Of a stretch of DNA of 64,000 nucleotides, positions 34,347 through 43,069 are shown piece by piece. The position numbers and the translations under genes were made by a program. This stretch comes from Palsa-1150 sp964531095 (GTDB taxonomy: Bacteria; Myxococcota_A; Polyangia; Polyangiales; Polyangiaceae). The notes under the pieces are model-generated. The model had not been told where the DNA came from. It made no database searches and was given only the letters and a program-made list of their open reading frames with translations. Numbering within the stretch: the first letter of the stretch is position 1; each line of letters starts with the position of its first letter. Where the stretch lies: assembly GCA_964531095.1 (NCBI GenBank), contig CAZHED010000003.1:62001-126000 (forward strand). Direction: 5' to 3'.

Positions 34347-35531
34347 ATGCGCACGTGCGAGCTGTCGGGCGCCTCGCTGCTCCTGTTCGTCGCCACCGGC
34401 TGCGCGGGGCTGCACCTGACGCCGATCAAGGCGACCCAGCAGCGACCGAGCAATGTGGCGATCTACTTCAAGGTGCAGTCGAGGTCGGGAGATCCGGTCG
34501 GCGGGCTGACCGCGGATCGATTTCGCATCTACGAAGACGGGCAGCTCGTCTCCCAATACGAGAGCAAGCAGACCATCCTGAACCCGCAGGTCGCCGCCGT
34601 GAACTACACGCTTCTTCTGGTGGACATGAGCGGCAGTGTGAGCGAAAGCGGCAACAGCGACGCGGTCGCCCAGGCGGTGGGCGCGTTCACCGAGCGGGTC
34701 GAAAAGGAGCAGAGGGTGGCGATCTACGCCTTCGACGGTAGCCCAGAGCTCTATCCGATCGTGCCGTTCACCGACCCCGGCAGCGCCAAAGCCGCGGTGC
34801 AGCAGCTCGCTACGTTCAAGCCCAGAGACCCGAGCACGAACCTCAACGGCGCCGTTCTCAAAGCGCTCGACGAGCTCGACGCCGCACTGGGCAAGGCACG
34901 CCAGCCACTGAAGTTCGGAACGCTCGTCGTCTTCACCGACGGGACCGATCGCGCCAATCGCGTCACGACCGCCGCGATGACCCAGCATATCCGCGACAAG
35001 CCGTTCGACGTCTTCGCCATCGGCCTCGGCGCCGAGATCAAAGAGCCTGAGCTCAAAGAGATCGGCAAGAGCGGCACGGCGATGGCCGCGGACAAGAGTA
35101 CGGTCGTCAAGGCCTTCGACGAGGTCGGGGCGAAGGTCGACGCGCGTACGAAGAGCTTCTATCTTCTCTCGTATTGCTCGCCGGCTCGGGCGGGGAAGCA
35201 CGAGGTTCGCATCGAGGCCGCGGTCAAAGACGCGCCGGGGGCGACCGAGAAGACGGGGAGTCTCGAGTCGGACTTCGATGCGACCGGCTTCGGACCGGGT
35301 TGCGACCCCAACACGCCGCCGAGCTTCGACGTGACCAAGGGCGACGCCCTCGCACCGCCCCGCGAAGCGAAGCGTGAGGAGAAAAAGGCGACCAAAGAGG
35401 ACAAGAGGGAGGACAGGAAGGCGGCCAAGCCTGGTGCATCAAAGTCCCCGGCTCCCACCGCGGCCCGGCTCCCGCCTCCTCCGCCGCCCCCACCCCCCGT
35501 TCCCGGACCACAGCAGGACTTCAACCCGTAG
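34347..35531 (+). CDS. VWA-domain lipoprotein
   Basis: A 394-residue lipoprotein: lipobox VATGC at residue 19. Residues about 35-75 form a small beta domain (VGGLTADRFRIYEDGQ), then a von Willebrand A domain from about 85 to 270 with MIDAS residues DMSGS 93-97 and VVFTDGTDRAN. The last 60 residues are Lys/Glu-rich then a polyproline run of ten prolines. VWA lipoproteins mediate metal-dependent protein contacts. The ATG is 9 bases after TACACT, suggesting a very short leader. Confidence 0.85.
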   Translation: MRTCELSGASLLLFVATGCAGLHLTPIKATQQRPSNVAIYFKVQSRSGDPVGGLTADRFRIYEDGQLVSQYESKQTILNPQVAAVNYTLLLVDMSGSVSESGNSDAVAQAVGAFTERVEKEQRVAIYAFDGSPELYPIVPFTDPGSAKAAVQQLATFKPRDPSTNLNGAVLKALDELDAALGKARQPLKFGTLVVFTDGTDRANRVTTAAMTQHIRDKPFDVFAIGLGAEIKEPELKEIGKSGTAMAADKSTVVKAFDEVGAKVDARTKSFYLLSYCSPARAGKHEVRIEAAVKDAPGATEKTGSLESDFDATGFGPGCDPNTPPSFDVTKGDALAPPREAKREEKKATKEDKREDRKAAKPGASKSPAPTAARLPPPPPPPPPVPGPQQDFNP

Positions 35532-35532
35532 G

Positions 35533-36588
35533 TTACGAACCGAGCACGGCGCTCGCCACCGCGTCCGCGGTGACCTTCGCGAGCAGGATGCCGTTTCGGT
35601 AGTGCCCGGTCGCGAGAAACAGCCCAGGCAGCACCGACGAGCCCACGAGCGCGCGCTGCCCTTCGACGTGGGGGCGGAAATTGCTCCACATTCCCGTCAC
35701 TTGGGCTGCCCCGAGCGACGGGACGCACGCGAGCGCGCTCTCCAAGATGGCGTGCACGCCCGCCGCCGTTACTTCTTTCCGAAAGCCGACGTGCTCCATC
35801 GTCGAACCGCAGAGCACTCTCCCATCGCCACGTGGAACGACGTAACCACCCTCACCGAACACGATCGTACGAAGGCGCGGCGGGCGCTCGTCGAGGAGCA
35901 CGATCTGCCCGCGGACCGGGCGCACTTGGGGCAGCACCGACGGGACCCCAGGCACGAGAGACGACCAACTGCCGGCGGCAAGCACAGTGGCGTCGGCGTG
36001 CAAGTCGGCGTCGCAGAGCCTGACCCCGAGGCAGCGATCGCGCTCGACGATCAGCCCTTCGACGGTCGCACCCGCGCGCACGCTCGTTCGCGGAGTCCGC
36101 GCGAGCGCGACTATCAGCGCGCGCAGGAGAGCGGGCGGATCGACCTGCGCGTCTTCCGGGAAATGCGCCGCCGCGACGAGGTCCGGAGCGAGTTCGGGTT
36201 CCACCTCGCGCGCCTGGTTGGTGTCGAGGAGCGATGCCCGCAGCCCGCACCCGCGTTGCCATTCGACCTCGCGCTTCAGCTCGTCGGCCTCGCCCGCGGA
36301 GCACGCGACGCGGACCACGCCGGTTGCCCGGTAACCGACATCCAACCCGCTCACGTCGCGCAGCGCGCCCGCCCACTCCCTCCAGACCTCGCGCGCGCGC
36401 ACGAAGAGCCCCACATCCTCGCTCCGCCCGTGGAGCTCGACCTGCGCTCCGAGGATGCCCGCGGCTGCGCTGGATGCCTCGGCGCCCGGCACGGCTCGCT
36501 CCAGAACGACGACTTCCGCGCCACGCTGCGCAAGTGCGATCGCCGTCGCGCAACCCATGACCCCCGCCCCCACGATCGCGACCTTCAC
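35533..36588 (-). CDS. thiO: ThiO/glycine-oxidase-like FAD enzyme
   Basis: A 351-residue flavoprotein starting at a GTG at 36588, two bases after the stop of the upstream gene. FAD-binding VAIVGAGVMGCATAIAL, VVVLERAVPGAEASSAAAGI, TVLAAGSWSS, PVRGQIVLL, VVPRGDGRVLCGSTMEHVGF and LFLATGHYRNGILLA match the DAO superfamily branch that contains ThiO. ThiO makes the iminoglycine for the thiazole of thiamine. No other thiamine gene is nearby, so a different amino-acid oxidase role is possible. Its stop is one base from the convergent VWA gene. Confidence 0.82.
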   Translation of the reverse strand: MKVAIVGAGVMGCATAIALAQRGAEVVVLERAVPGAEASSAAAGILGAQVELHGRSEDVGLFVRAREVWREWAGALRDVSGLDVGYRATGVVRVACSAGEADELKREVEWQRGCGLRASLLDTNQAREVEPELAPDLVAAAHFPEDAQVDPPALLRALIVALARTPRTSVRAGATVEGLIVERDRCLGVRLCDADLHADATVLAAGSWSSLVPGVPSVLPQVRPVRGQIVLLDERPPRLRTIVFGEGGYVVPRGDGRVLCGSTMEHVGFRKEVTAAGVHAILESALACVPSLGAAQVTGMWSNFRPHVEGQRALVGSSVLPGLFLATGHYRNGILLAKVTADAVASAVLGS

Positions 36589-36590
36589 GA

Positions 36591-37271
36591 CTACCCGACC
36601 CGGCGGAGCATCTTCGCGATCACCGCCGCATTGAATCCCGCGAAGCCCAAGAACGCGGCGGAGAGGACGAGCACCCAGCGGGTGTCTGCCGGTTCCTCGC
36701 CGTCGACCAGGAGCCATGCGCCACTCGACAACGGTTCGTTGTTCGTTTGCTCGATGGCGCTCGCCAGCCCACGATGGCGCGGACCGGCCGCGCCGAAGCG
36801 GACCAGGCGCCCCGTGAACGAGCGCGGCGGTTCCCATCGACCGCTCTCTTGACCCGCTGGGACCCGAACCTCTACCCACACGTCGCGGCGCCCCGCCACG
36901 GGGACGGCGCGAAACGTGTCCCCGGAAAGCAGCCTCTCGTAGCGAATTCCACCGGCGGCTCCGAGCAGGGCGTCCGCATGGACGCGACGGTTCTCGTTTC
37001 GCGCAAGCGCCGCCGCCGTCACGGATCCGAGATCGCCCAGGCTGGCCGCCGGCCCGCGCGACAGAGCGTATGCGACGTCGCACCGCATGGCGAAGACCAT
37101 CGCGAGCGCAGCCATCGCCGCGAGCGCCAAGACGAGCAATGTCAGCGTCCGTTCGCGACGCGGCGGGTACGGAAGAAGGGCGAGATCCAGATCGAGCTCG
37201 TCCTTCGGCGCAATCCCCGCGAGGTGCATCGGGGAAGAAGCGGTAGGGTTCTCACGCGACACGCCGATCAC
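36591..37271 (-). CDS. Two-helix membrane protein of unknown function
   Basis: A 226-residue protein. The GTG at 37271 is chosen because GAGG lies six bases upstream; an ATG at 37229 is alternative. A transmembrane helix near residues 43-62 (LTLLVLALAAMAALAMVF), a periplasmic part of about 135 residues with beta character (RYERLLSGDTFRAVPVAGRRDVWVEV), and a second helix near the C-terminus (WVLVLSAAFLGFAGFNAAVIA). No family recognised. Operon with the ThiO-like gene. Confidence 0.7.
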   Translation of the reverse strand: MIGVSRENPTASSPMHLAGIAPKDELDLDLALLPYPPRRERTLTLLVLALAAMAALAMVFAMRCDVAYALSRGPAASLGDLGSVTAAALARNENRRVHADALLGAAGGIRYERLLSGDTFRAVPVAGRRDVWVEVRVPAGQESGRWEPPRSFTGRLVRFGAAGPRHRGLASAIEQTNNEPLSSGAWLLVDGEEPADTRWVLVLSAAFLGFAGFNAAVIAKMLRRVG

Positions 37272-37348
37272 ATCCTACCTCGACATCGACGCGGTCGCGG
37301 TTGTTCCCGCTTGGCTCGCACCTCTCGCCGGCGTTACGTTGAGGGTTA

Positions 37349-37885
37349 ATGGCCGCCGGAAAGCCCCTTATCTGCGCGTCTTGTGGATTTCAGAAGAACC
37401 AGCCCGGTTCGGCGAGGTGCGCCTCGTGCGGCGCCAAGATCGAGGATCTCGGCAAATCGAAGCGCACTCGCGAAGACGAGCTTGCGCGGCGCTACCAGCA
37501 AGAGGGCGTAAACGTCACATGGCTCCTCATCGCCTTCCTCGTGCAGGGCGTTCTCACGGGAGCGCTCGTCTTCGGACTCCCCATGGTTCTGCCGATGCTG
37601 GACTTCGAGGGACAGAACGGGATGCTGGTGTGTATCCCGGTGTGGTTTCTCGGCGGAATGCTCGTCGGGATGATCTCGCCCGGGCGTACGTTCGTCGAGC
37701 CGGCGGTCGCAAGCTTGCTCGTCGCGATTCCAAGCACTTTCCTCCTCATCCAGAGCCAGACGGTTCGAACGATGCCGCTCTTTCTCTATTTGATCTTCGC
37801 CGCGATCGGCATATTGCTCACGCTGATCGGCGCGTACATCGGCGAGCGCATTCAGCTCGGCCCCCCTCCAAAGACGGCCGAGTGA
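37349..37885 (+). CDS. Zinc-ribbon membrane protein
   Basis: A 178-residue protein. N-terminal zinc ribbon CASCGFQKNQPGSARCASCG (two CxxC pairs), a charged linker, then four hydrophobic helices from about residue 55 to 170. Such architectures are common in myxobacteria but without known function. Its stop overlaps the GTG of the flavoprotein gene (GTGA). Confidence 0.75.
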   Translation: MAAGKPLICASCGFQKNQPGSARCASCGAKIEDLGKSKRTREDELARRYQQEGVNVTWLLIAFLVQGVLTGALVFGLPMVLPMLDFEGQNGMLVCIPVWFLGGMLVGMISPGRTFVEPAVASLLVAIPSTFLLIQSQTVRTMPLFLYLIFAAIGILLTLIGAYIGERIQLGPPPKTAE

Positions 37886-39168
37886 GCACCGGCGGCCCTG
37901 ACGCAGCCGTTCCTCCTGCGTCGTCGCCCGAGTTCGACGTCGCCGTCATCGGGGGCGGCCCGGCTGGATGCGTCTGCGCCGCGAGGCTCGCTTCGCGCGG
38001 CAGGCGGGTCGTCGTGCTCGAGCGAGACCGGCATCCCCGTTTCCACCTCGGAGAGTCGCTCTTACCCAATAGCCTCGAAGTACTCGAAGCGATCGGCGTC
38101 CTCGACGAGGTGCGCGGGCGCTTCATCGTCAAAAGGGGAGCGCGCTTCGTCGACGGCGCGGACCCCTCGCGCTCCGTGCGCTACGCGTTTGCCGAGGCGT
38201 TCCAGGCGAGGTGGGATCATGCCTTCCAGGTGCCGCGCGACGATTTCGATGCGCTCCTGTTCCGGCACGCCGGTCGCTGCGGTGCCGACCTGCGCGAGCG
38301 GTGGGAGGCGACGGGCGTCCTTTGGGCCGGCACGCACGCCGCTGGGGTCGAGGCCCGCGACGCGGACGGCTCGCCTTGTACGCTGCGCGCGCGCTTCGTC
38401 GTCGACGCGAGCGGGCGCAACGCGATCGTCGCCCGTGCCGCCGGCGACATCGAGCGCATCGAGTTGCTCGACCGGACTGCGCTCTACACGCAGGTGCGCG
38501 GCGCTTGGCGCGACGTGGACGACCGCGAGGGAGACATCCAGATCGTCGTCTTCGGAAGTGACCCGGAAGAGCGGGGCTGGTTCTGGCTCATCCCGTTCGC
38601 GGACGGTCGGACGAGCGTCGGTGCGGTCGTCTCGAGCGCCTGGGTGCGGGCTCGGCGGGAGGCGGGAGGACCTGCCGCTCTCTTCGACGCTGCCGTCGCT
38701 GCTTCGACGACGATGGGTGGGATGCTCGATGGCGCCGAAAAGGCATTCCCACCGCGCGCCACGGCAGACTTCAGCTTCCGCGTGCGAACCATGTGTGGCG
38801 ACGGCTGGGTTGCCCTCGGCGACGCGTCCGGATTCATCGATCCGCTGTTCTCCACGGGCGCCCACCTCGCGATGCACGGTGCCTTGCGCGCCGCCGACGC
38901 CATTGACGGCGCGCTGCGGGCCGGCGACGTCTCGCGAGCGCGCTTCGAATCGTGGGAGCGGGAACACAGCCGGGGCGCAGAGCTTTTCGTCGGCGCGGTG
39001 CAGGCCTTCTACGGGGGCGACCTCGTTTCGTACCTCTTTGCAGAGCCGCAGCATCCTTTCCTTCGGAGAGCGATCACGTCGCTCTTGTCGGGCGACGTCT
39101 TCGACGGGAGCCCCCGCTGGACGCGCGAGTTGCGCGACCGATTCCCGGTGCGGACGGCGACCGGCTGA
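37882..39168 (+). CDS. Flavin-dependent halogenase-like oxidoreductase
   Basis: A 428-residue protein with GTG start overlapping the previous stop. FAD site GGGPAG 24-29, VVVLERDRHPRFHLGESLLP 44-62, a possible catalytic lysine in FIVKRGARF (Lys84), and WFWLIP at 233-238, which fits the WxWxIP motif of flavin-dependent halogenases. GDASGFIDPLFSTG closes the FAD site. Geranylgeranyl-reductase and some hydroxylase relatives share most of these features, so halogenation is a hypothesis. No biosynthetic cluster surrounds it. Confidence 0.75.
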   Translation: MSTGGPDAAVPPASSPEFDVAVIGGGPAGCVCAARLASRGRRVVVLERDRHPRFHLGESLLPNSLEVLEAIGVLDEVRGRFIVKRGARFVDGADPSRSVRYAFAEAFQARWDHAFQVPRDDFDALLFRHAGRCGADLRERWEATGVLWAGTHAAGVEARDADGSPCTLRARFVVDASGRNAIVARAAGDIERIELLDRTALYTQVRGAWRDVDDREGDIQIVVFGSDPEERGWFWLIPFADGRTSVGAVVSSAWVRARREAGGPAALFDAAVAASTTMGGMLDGAEKAFPPRATADFSFRVRTMCGDGWVALGDASGFIDPLFSTGAHLAMHGALRAADAIDGALRAGDVSRARFESWEREHSRGAELFVGAVQAFYGGDLVSYLFAEPQHPFLRRAITSLLSGDVFDGSPRWTRELRDRFPVRTATG

Positions 39169-39302
39169 TCATCGACGGCGGCGTGACGGTCGCGGTTTCC
39201 GAAGACGGCGGCGCGAGCCGGCCCACGTTCCCACCGTCTTCGAGGCGACGGCGGGATCCCTGGGCTTGCGGCGACGCATGCACGGCCCCATCTAAGAGAG
39301 CG

Positions 39303-39830
39303 ATGGCTCCGCATGACACGCCGCTCGAGACATGCGATGTCGCCGCGCGCGCCGATGTCTCGTCCGTGACACCCTTCGAACGCCTGCTCGTCCCGGTCGA
39401 CTTCTCATCCGCAGCGCGGGCGGCGTTCGAGCTCGCGATGCGTATGGCGCAGCGTTGGGGATCGGAGGTGGTTCTCTTCCATGTGCCGCGCGGCGAGGAG
39501 AACGACGAGTTTCTCGAGCGCACGGGCGGCGCCTGGGGACGAAGCGATGTCATCGGCCAAGCCGTCGAGCACCTGCAGCGCTTCGCGGAGGCGGTCGTCC
39601 CGGGAAGCGCGCAGCAGGTGGTCATCGACGCAGAGCGAGACGACGATCCGGTGAGGGCGGTAGCGCGAGCTTGCGCGCGCCACGCGCCATCGGTCGTCGT
39701 GCTCGGAACACACGCGCACGACCGGCCGCGATGGCGGCGGTCGCGCGCAGAGCGGATCGTGCGCGAAATCTCTTGCCCCGTCGTACTGGTGCGCGGCGAA
39801 AGGGAAGCCCACATGGACGCGGATACCTAG
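39303..39830 (+). CDS. Universal stress protein
   Basis: A 175-residue protein with one UspA domain. FERLLVPVDFSSAARAAFELA at the start of the domain, VVLFHVPRG, and the ATP-binding region VVVLGTHAHDRPRWRRSRAERIV with CPVVLVRG at the end. The G-2x-G-9x-G(S/T) nucleotide motif is altered (GTHAHDRPRW), so ATP binding is uncertain. Confidence 0.88.
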   Translation: MAPHDTPLETCDVAARADVSSVTPFERLLVPVDFSSAARAAFELAMRMAQRWGSEVVLFHVPRGEENDEFLERTGGAWGRSDVIGQAVEHLQRFAEAVVPGSAQQVVIDAERDDDPVRAVARACARHAPSVVVLGTHAHDRPRWRRSRAERIVREISCPVVLVRGEREAHMDADT

Positions 39831-39882
39831 CCGGTCTTCCGCGGTGGACTGACCACCGAGTCGCCACTACACCGAACACCGC

Positions 39883-40938
39883 ATGACGCGGTTTGCCCGG
39901 TTTGCCTGGGGCCTTCTGGCCTACGACGTCGGCGTCGCCGCCTGGGGGGCCTACGTGCGGGCAACGGGATCGGGGGCGGGATGCGGGAGGCATTGGCCGC
40001 TCTGCAACGGGGAAGTCCTTCCCCAAGCGCCACGGGTCGAGACGCTGGTCGAGCTCTCGCACCGCGTCTCCAGCGGCGCAGCGCTCGCATTCACCGCGGT
40101 GCTTCTCGCCTGGAGCTGGAGAGCCTATCCGCGAGGCCACTGGGTGAGGTCAGGCGCGCTCGCTTCGATGGGGTTCATGGTCGCCGAGGCGGCGCTGGGG
40201 GCAGCGCTCGTGCTGTTCGAGCTAGTGGCTCACGATGCCTCGGCAAAGCGGGCGCTCAGCGTGAGCTTGCACCTCGTGAATACGTTCTTCTTGCTCGGAT
40301 CGACCGCGCTGACGGCCTGGTGGGCTTCTGGCTATGTGCCGGCTCGAGTGCGATGGCAAGGGTTGGCATCATGGACGACATGGCTGCCGCTCGGGGCCAT
40401 GCTGCTCGTTGGCAGCAGCGGTGCCGTTACGGCGCTCGGCGACACGCTGTTCCCGTCCGCATCGATGGCCGCGGGAGTTGCACAAGATTTTGCTTCGCAC
40501 GGGCACTGGTTCGTCCGTCTTCGGGCCCTGCACCCGCTCCTCGCGACCATGACGGCGGCCCTGATCATTGTCGCCGGCGGCATCAACCGCACCACGACGT
40601 CGGTCCGCACGCTGTCGCGTCTCGCCGCCGCACTGGCCATCGCGCAGGTGGCCGCCGGGCTCCTCGACATGATCACGCTCGCACCCGTGTGGATGCAGCT
40701 GGTGCATCTGGTGCTGGCAGACGCAGTTTGGATCGCCTTGGTGCTGACGGCGGCAGCTTGCCTGGGGCCTTTTTCCCTCGTGCAGCCTCCGCTCCGCCCC
40801 TGCCCCGGCAGCTCCCCAGGATCGCCGCCCGGGTGCGTCACCGTGGAGGGCGACCGGACCTTTCGTCGTTTTCCGCGATCTGTGCCAGACCCGCCAGGTC
40901 GGCCAGGGGGATGGGATGGATCGGCGGGCGGGGCGTGA
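39883..40938 (+). CDS. ctaA: Heme A synthase (CtaA/COX15)
   Basis: A 351-residue membrane enzyme that oxidises the C8 methyl of heme O. About eight helices; conserved His in ELSHRVSSG, SVSLHLVNTF, RALHPLLATM and LVHLVLAD, and the paired Cys of GAGCGRHWPLC in the first loop. The family usually ends just after the last helix, but here about 55 Pro/Gly/Arg-rich residues follow and overlap the convergent ferredoxin gene by 101 bases, so the C-terminal extension may be a by-product of a missing stop. No cytochrome oxidase subunits are adjacent. Confidence 0.9.
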   Translation: MTRFARFAWGLLAYDVGVAAWGAYVRATGSGAGCGRHWPLCNGEVLPQAPRVETLVELSHRVSSGAALAFTAVLLAWSWRAYPRGHWVRSGALASMGFMVAEAALGAALVLFELVAHDASAKRALSVSLHLVNTFFLLGSTALTAWWASGYVPARVRWQGLASWTTWLPLGAMLLVGSSGAVTALGDTLFPSASMAAGVAQDFASHGHWFVRLRALHPLLATMTAALIIVAGGINRTTTSVRTLSRLAAALAIAQVAAGLLDMITLAPVWMQLVHLVLADAVWIALVLTAAACLGPFSLVQPPLRPCPGSSPGSPPGCVTVEGDRTFRRFPRSVPDPPGRPGGWDGSAGGA

Positions 40939-41134
40939 TGGGCAGAGCCGCGCTGCCGCCTCGAAGGACCAGGAGACGCGCGCACAGCGCAACGCACCAC
41001 TTGCCCTGGCACCATCCCGTTCCAAACCCGGTGTATCGCTTGAGGGACTCGATATCCGTGTGTCCGCGAGCGATCGCGTCCTCGATGTCTACCAAGGTCA
41101 CGTCCTCGCAGCGGCACGCCAGGGTCTTCGTCAC
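40838..41134 (-). CDS. BFD-type [2Fe-2S] domain protein
   Basis: A 98-residue protein from a GTG. LACRCEDVT and GTGWCQGKWC supply four Cys in the arrangement of bacterioferritin-associated-ferredoxin (BFD) domains, as in the small subunits of opine/proline dehydrogenases and HcnA. The Cys-containing part covers about residues 1-55; the remaining Pro-rich tail overlaps ctaA on the other strand. It probably passes electrons for a flavoprotein encoded elsewhere. Confidence 0.8.
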   Translation of the reverse strand: MTKTLACRCEDVTLVDIEDAIARGHTDIESLKRYTGFGTGWCQGKWCVALCARLLVLRGGSAALPITPRPPIHPIPLADLAGLAQIAENDERSGRPPR

Positions 41135-41212
41135 GGAGTCCTCACGTGCTCGCCCCGCCGCCTGCGGAAGTGGCAGACACGCTCGGCGGGCACAGCAGAG
41201 GGAGCGTCCGCG

Positions 41213-41575
41213 CTACTCCCCGTCGTATTCGCAACGCGACTCGCACGTCTCGAAGACGGTCACGCGTGACAGGGGGGAGAGGCTGGGTTTGATACGCCGC
41301 CAGATCCAGCGCGCCAGAAGCTCACTCGTCGGGTTCTCGAGGCCAGGCACGTCGTTCAAGTAATGATGGTCGAGAAGCTCGTGGAGCGGTTTCCACGCAT
41401 CGTAGAGCTCCTGAAAGTCGATAAACCAGCCCGTGCGCTCGTCGACCGGCCCGCTGACGGTGAGCTCCACACGAAAGCTGTGGCCATGAAGGCGTGCGCA
41501 CTTGTGGCCCGGCGGCACGCCCGCGAGTCGGTGAGCAGCTTCGAAGCGAAACTCGTGCGCGAGGCGGACGTTCAT
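41213..41575 (-). CDS. queD: 6-carboxy-tetrahydropterin synthase (QueD/PTPS family)
   Basis: A 120-residue enzyme of queuosine/deazapurine synthesis, starting at the ATG at 41575 where the family begins. Zinc ligands His15 (EAAHRL), His30 and His32 (LHGHSF), catalytic Cys26 (KCARLHG), FIDFQELYD and LDHHYLND. Length matches QueD. Divergent from a 39-residue basic ORF only 19 bp away. Confidence 0.93.
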   Translation of the reverse strand: MNVRLAHEFRFEAAHRLAGVPPGHKCARLHGHSFRVELTVSGPVDERTGWFIDFQELYDAWKPLHELLDHHYLNDVPGLENPTSELLARWIWRRIKPSLSPLSRVTVFETCESRCEYDGE

Positions 41576-41594
41576 GGTACTAGCGTGCGGTCCC

Positions 41595-41714
41595 ATGTAC
41601 ATCGTCCTTTCCAAGAAGCCGCGCAAGGTGAATAGAGCGAAGAGCAAGCGCTACCGCGCAAAGCTCAAGGCGAAGGACCGGGGTCGTCGCAACCGCGTCT
41701 ATGGCGTGAAGTAG
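41595..41714 (+). CDS. Very basic 39-residue protein
   Basis: ATG at 41595 to TAG at 41712-41714. Of 39 codons, 33 end in G or C, and all Lys codons are AAG, as in real genes here. The product is about half Lys/Arg with spaced Tyr and Val, like small ribosomal or RNA-binding proteins; no family was recognised with confidence. A TACTAG hexamer lies 11 bases before the ATG and could be a -10 element. A hairpin follows the stop. Confidence 0.6.
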   Translation: MYIVLSKKPRKVNRAKSKRYRAKLKAKDRGRRNRVYGVK

Positions 41715-41728
41715 ACTCGCACGGGGGG

Positions 41729-41745
41729 CGCCGAATCGTTCGGCG
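41729..41745. terminator. Hairpin between convergent genes
   Basis: CGCCGAA-TCG-TTCGGCG, a perfect 7-bp stem with 3-base loop, lies between the stops of the 39-residue gene on + and mglA on -. No T-tract on either side. Likely a bidirectional terminator by position. Confidence 0.5.
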
Positions 41746-41761
41746 ATCGACCCTCAACCCC

Positions 41762-42355
41762 TCAGCCGCCAGCGCCCTTCTTCAGCTCGGTGAGCACCAG
41801 CTTCGCCACGGCCTTCAGGGTGTCGAAAACGCCCACTCCCGTGCGGGCGACCGCTTCGAAGTCGGGGACACTCATCCCGTTGAGCATCTGCCTGAGCTCG
41901 TCGGTGCCCGCGACGTTCGGCAGATCGCGCTTGTTGTATTGGATGACGAAGGGCAGCTTCTCGAGCGAATAGCCCTGCTCCGCCAGATTGGTTCGCAGGT
42001 TCTCGAAGGACTCCTCATTCGCCTCCATGCGCTCGATCTGTGAATCGGCCACGAAGATGACGCCGTCGACCCCCTTCAGAATGAGCTTGCGCGAAGCGTC
42101 GTAAAAGACCTGACCGGGCACCGTGTAGAGGTGAAAGCGAGTCTTGAACCCCCGAATCTCGCCCAGCGACAAGGGCAAGAAGTCGAAGAAGAGGGTTCGC
42201 TCGGTCTCCGTCGCGAGCGAGATCATCTTCCCTTTGTGCTCGGGGTTCGTGCGCTGGTAAATGTACTGTAGGTTGGTCGTCTTCCCGCAGAGACCCGGCC
42301 CGTAATAGACGAGCTTGCAGTTGATCTCGCGGGCCATGTAGTTGATGAAGCTCAT
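41762..42355 (-). CDS. mglA: Small Ras-like GTPase MglA
   Basis: A 197-residue polarity GTPase. P-loop GPGLCGKT 19-26, Thr78 in LYTVPGQ where Ras has Asp (the MglA hallmark), and NKRD 141-144. Long stretches such as DFLPLSLGEIRGFKTRFHLY and the C-terminal TGVGVFDTLKAVAKLVLTEL match what is known of Myxococcus MglA. In that organism GTP-bound MglA marks the leading pole and drives gliding and type IV pilus motility. Follows mglB by 14 bp in one operon. Confidence 0.97.
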   Translation of the reverse strand: MSFINYMAREINCKLVYYGPGLCGKTTNLQYIYQRTNPEHKGKMISLATETERTLFFDFLPLSLGEIRGFKTRFHLYTVPGQVFYDASRKLILKGVDGVIFVADSQIERMEANEESFENLRTNLAEQGYSLEKLPFVIQYNKRDLPNVAGTDELRQMLNGMSVPDFEAVARTGVGVFDTLKAVAKLVLTELKKGAGG

Positions 42356-42369
42356 CGGCCTGCGATCGC

Positions 42370-42852
42370 TTAGTCGTTGAAGAGGTTGTCGATGTCTTCG
42401 TCGGTGATCTCGGCGAACGGCGAGTCGGCCCCGGGCTCGTGCACCTTCTTGAGCAGCGCCTCGAAGACGTGGTTCAGCTCCTCGCTCGCCTTCTTCACGC
42501 GAAGACGCACGAGCCCCAGGCTCGACTTCGCATCGAATATGACGACCAGGATGACGCGGTTGCCCACAAGCTGGATGTGAATGTTGGCTTTCTCGCCCTC
42601 GTGAAACTGCGTTGCGAACTCTTGCTCCTTGAGCAGCTTGGCCATCCCGCCGGTCGCGGCGATGTTTCCGGCGGTCAGCGAGGCGAGGCTCGTCGTGTCC
42701 ACGTTGTCGATGTCGCCAGAGGCCGCGATGAGCTGGCCGTTCTTGTCGACGATGAAGACGACCTTGGCGTTCGCATCGCGAACCAGACGGTCGACAACCG
42801 TCTGGATCTGATTGAACTCCTCTTCGTACATCACCATCTGCGGGTTGACCAT
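42370..42852 (-). CDS. mglB: MglA GTPase-activating protein MglB
   Basis: A 160-residue Roadblock/LC7 protein. MYEEEF, ANAKVVFIVDKNGQLIAASG, DTTSLASLTAGNIAATGGMA, SSLGLVRLRVKKASEELNHV and the acidic end SPFAEITDEDIDNLF agree with Myxococcus MglB. MglB dimers stimulate GTP hydrolysis by MglA and sit at the lagging pole. A TATCCT on the minus strand (42877-42882) 24 bases before the ATG is a possible -10. Confidence 0.96.
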   Translation of the reverse strand: MVNPQMVMYEEEFNQIQTVVDRLVRDANAKVVFIVDKNGQLIAASGDIDNVDTTSLASLTAGNIAATGGMAKLLKEQEFATQFHEGEKANIHIQLVGNRVILVVIFDAKSSLGLVRLRVKKASEELNHVFEALLKKVHEPGADSPFAEITDEDIDNLFND

Positions 42853-43069
42853 TCGAGCCTCGGTGCGTGAGATGACAGGATAGCGGTTCTAGCCGCGCGT
42901 AGGATCGCCGTAAAGGACGGGCGGGCCCGATCCGAGGATGCGGACGCCGCCGCAACCGCCTACCTTTCCCGCGCGCGCCCCACCATACTCACTGCCAAGC
43001 AAATCTCGTAATGCGCGTTACGGCGCACGGGCCCATGTTCGAAAGAAGAGATGCGCATTCGCGTGTCAG

